A stretch of 64,000 bases of DNA from Candidatus Moraniibacteriota bacterium (GTDB lineage Bacteria > Patescibacteria > Paceibacteria > Moranbacterales > UBA2206). The stretch spans positions 186,001-250,000 of the forward strand of contig JAUSNP010000006.1 in NCBI GenBank assembly GCA_030645735.1. The letters run 5' to 3'. The notes beneath the pieces were generated by a model. That model was given only the letters and a program-made list of their open reading frames with translations. It was not told the origin of the DNA and did no database searches. The translations under genes and the position numbers were made by a program. Below, in pieces: positions 63,804 to 64,000 of the stretch (its first letter is position 1; every line of letters begins with the position of its first letter).

Positions 63804-64000
63804 TTATTTCTTCAACACCGCCAAAAAAGCATCCGATGGAATGTTGACCTTGCCGAGACTTTTCATTTTTTTCTTGCCGCGCTTTTGTTTGTCCAAAAGC
63901 TTATTTTTTCGCGTTACATCGCCGCCGTATAGATAGCCTGTCACATCCTTGCGATAGGGCTGAATGTTTTCACGCGCGATGATTTTTCCACCAATGGCTG
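63804..64000 (-). CDS. lepA: elongation factor 4, C-terminal end (5' part beyond window)
   Basis: Only the last 65 residues are in the window: AIGGKIIARENIQPYRKDVT, GYLYGGDVTRKNKLLDKQKR, GKKKMKSLGKVNIPSDAFLA then VLKK. This is the distinctive LepA/EF-4 C-terminal domain, which ends in GKKxMKxxGxVxIPxxAFxxxL. LepA is a ribosomal GTPase that back-translocates stalled ribosomes. Confidence 0.97.
   Translation of the reverse strand, partial: AIGGKIIARENIQPYRKDVTGYLYGGDVTRKNKLLDKQKRGKKKMKSLGKVNIPSDAFLAVLKK

Noticed and set aside
1..64000. TGA-recoding (genetic code 25) lineage
   Set aside because: Several genes, such as the RAYT, end at TGA with proper family lengths, and no in-frame TGA was needed to extend conserved domains.
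1..64000. tRNA or rRNA genes
   Set aside because: No stretch with a tRNA T-loop and acceptor pairing or rRNA-like conserved sequence was recognised by eye; a covariance scan would be needed to exclude tRNAs fully.

Overview
The window is an AT-rich bacterial chromosome segment carrying a large cell-surface polysaccharide locus. Gene content suggests a small-genome Candidate Phyla Radiation (Patescibacteria, Parcubacteria-like) organism: many paralogous glycosyltransferases, an LPXTG/sortase pair, a RAYT transposase, a 23S-intervening-sequence-type four-helix protein, and short AT-rich intergenic spacers full of palindromes. TGA is used as a normal stop (for example at the RAYT end, 28761), so this is not one of the lineages that recode TGA. 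The phylum call is inference from content; no rRNA or tRNA gene was seen in the window.

Layout. 1-6567 (minus): flippase-like membrane protein, GT4, UDP-glucose dehydrogenase, two polyprenyl-phosphate-type GT2 enzymes and a GT39-like membrane transferase. 6764-7810: Fic protein behind a consensus promoter. 8157-11908 (plus): S-adenosylmethionine recycling block made of a PfkB/adenosine-kinase-like gene, ahcY, a SAM-I riboswitch with a readable terminator/antiterminator switch, and metK. 11978-25451 (minus): a compact ten-gene operon with Wzt ATPase, a UDP-L-FucNAc or UDP-L-QuiNAc route, methyltransferase, bifunctional glycosyltransferase, FrhB/pyruvyltransferase fusion, acyltransferase and more glycosyltransferases. 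25564-33780: secreted proteins, a GT4, a RAYT with its REP palindromes, two small membrane proteins and a giant secreted LCAT-like hydrolase. 34044-45949: Wzm permease, four-helix protein, epimerase, glycosyltransferases, GalU and a membrane-extended RmlA.

46234-50080: isolated genes with strong sigma-70-type promoters (unknown GC-rich protein, TPR-like protein, NUDIX hydrolase), then glyA. 50203-53490: rmlC, rmlB, a TIM-barrel-like gene and rmlD. 53680-58667: Wzz-like protein, two GC-rich secreted proteins, sortase and an LPATG substrate. 58876-64000: an HtrA homologue lacking its whole catalytic triad, membrane protein, a MITE-like element, ferredoxin, PpiC isomerase, FtsB/DivIC-like protein, a 37-residue membrane peptide, a DnaQ-type exonuclease and the LepA C-terminus.

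How it works together: GalU, Ugd and an epimerase would make UDP-Glc, UDP-GlcA and probably UDP-GalA; RmlABCD make dTDP-L-rhamnose; the CapE-type trio makes a 2,6-dideoxy-L-sugar nucleotide. The glycosyltransferases assemble these, acyl, methyl and pyruvyl groups may decorate the product, and Wzm/Wzt export it. The most unusual material is non-coding: a dispersed intergenic palindrome family built from AAAGTCC-type units, REP palindromes matching a resident RAYT (one lying in frame inside the RAYT gene), a perfect 28-bp palindrome inside another ORF, a 184-bp fold-back MITE, a decayed array of TTGTATCTTG words, and probable leaderless promoters.
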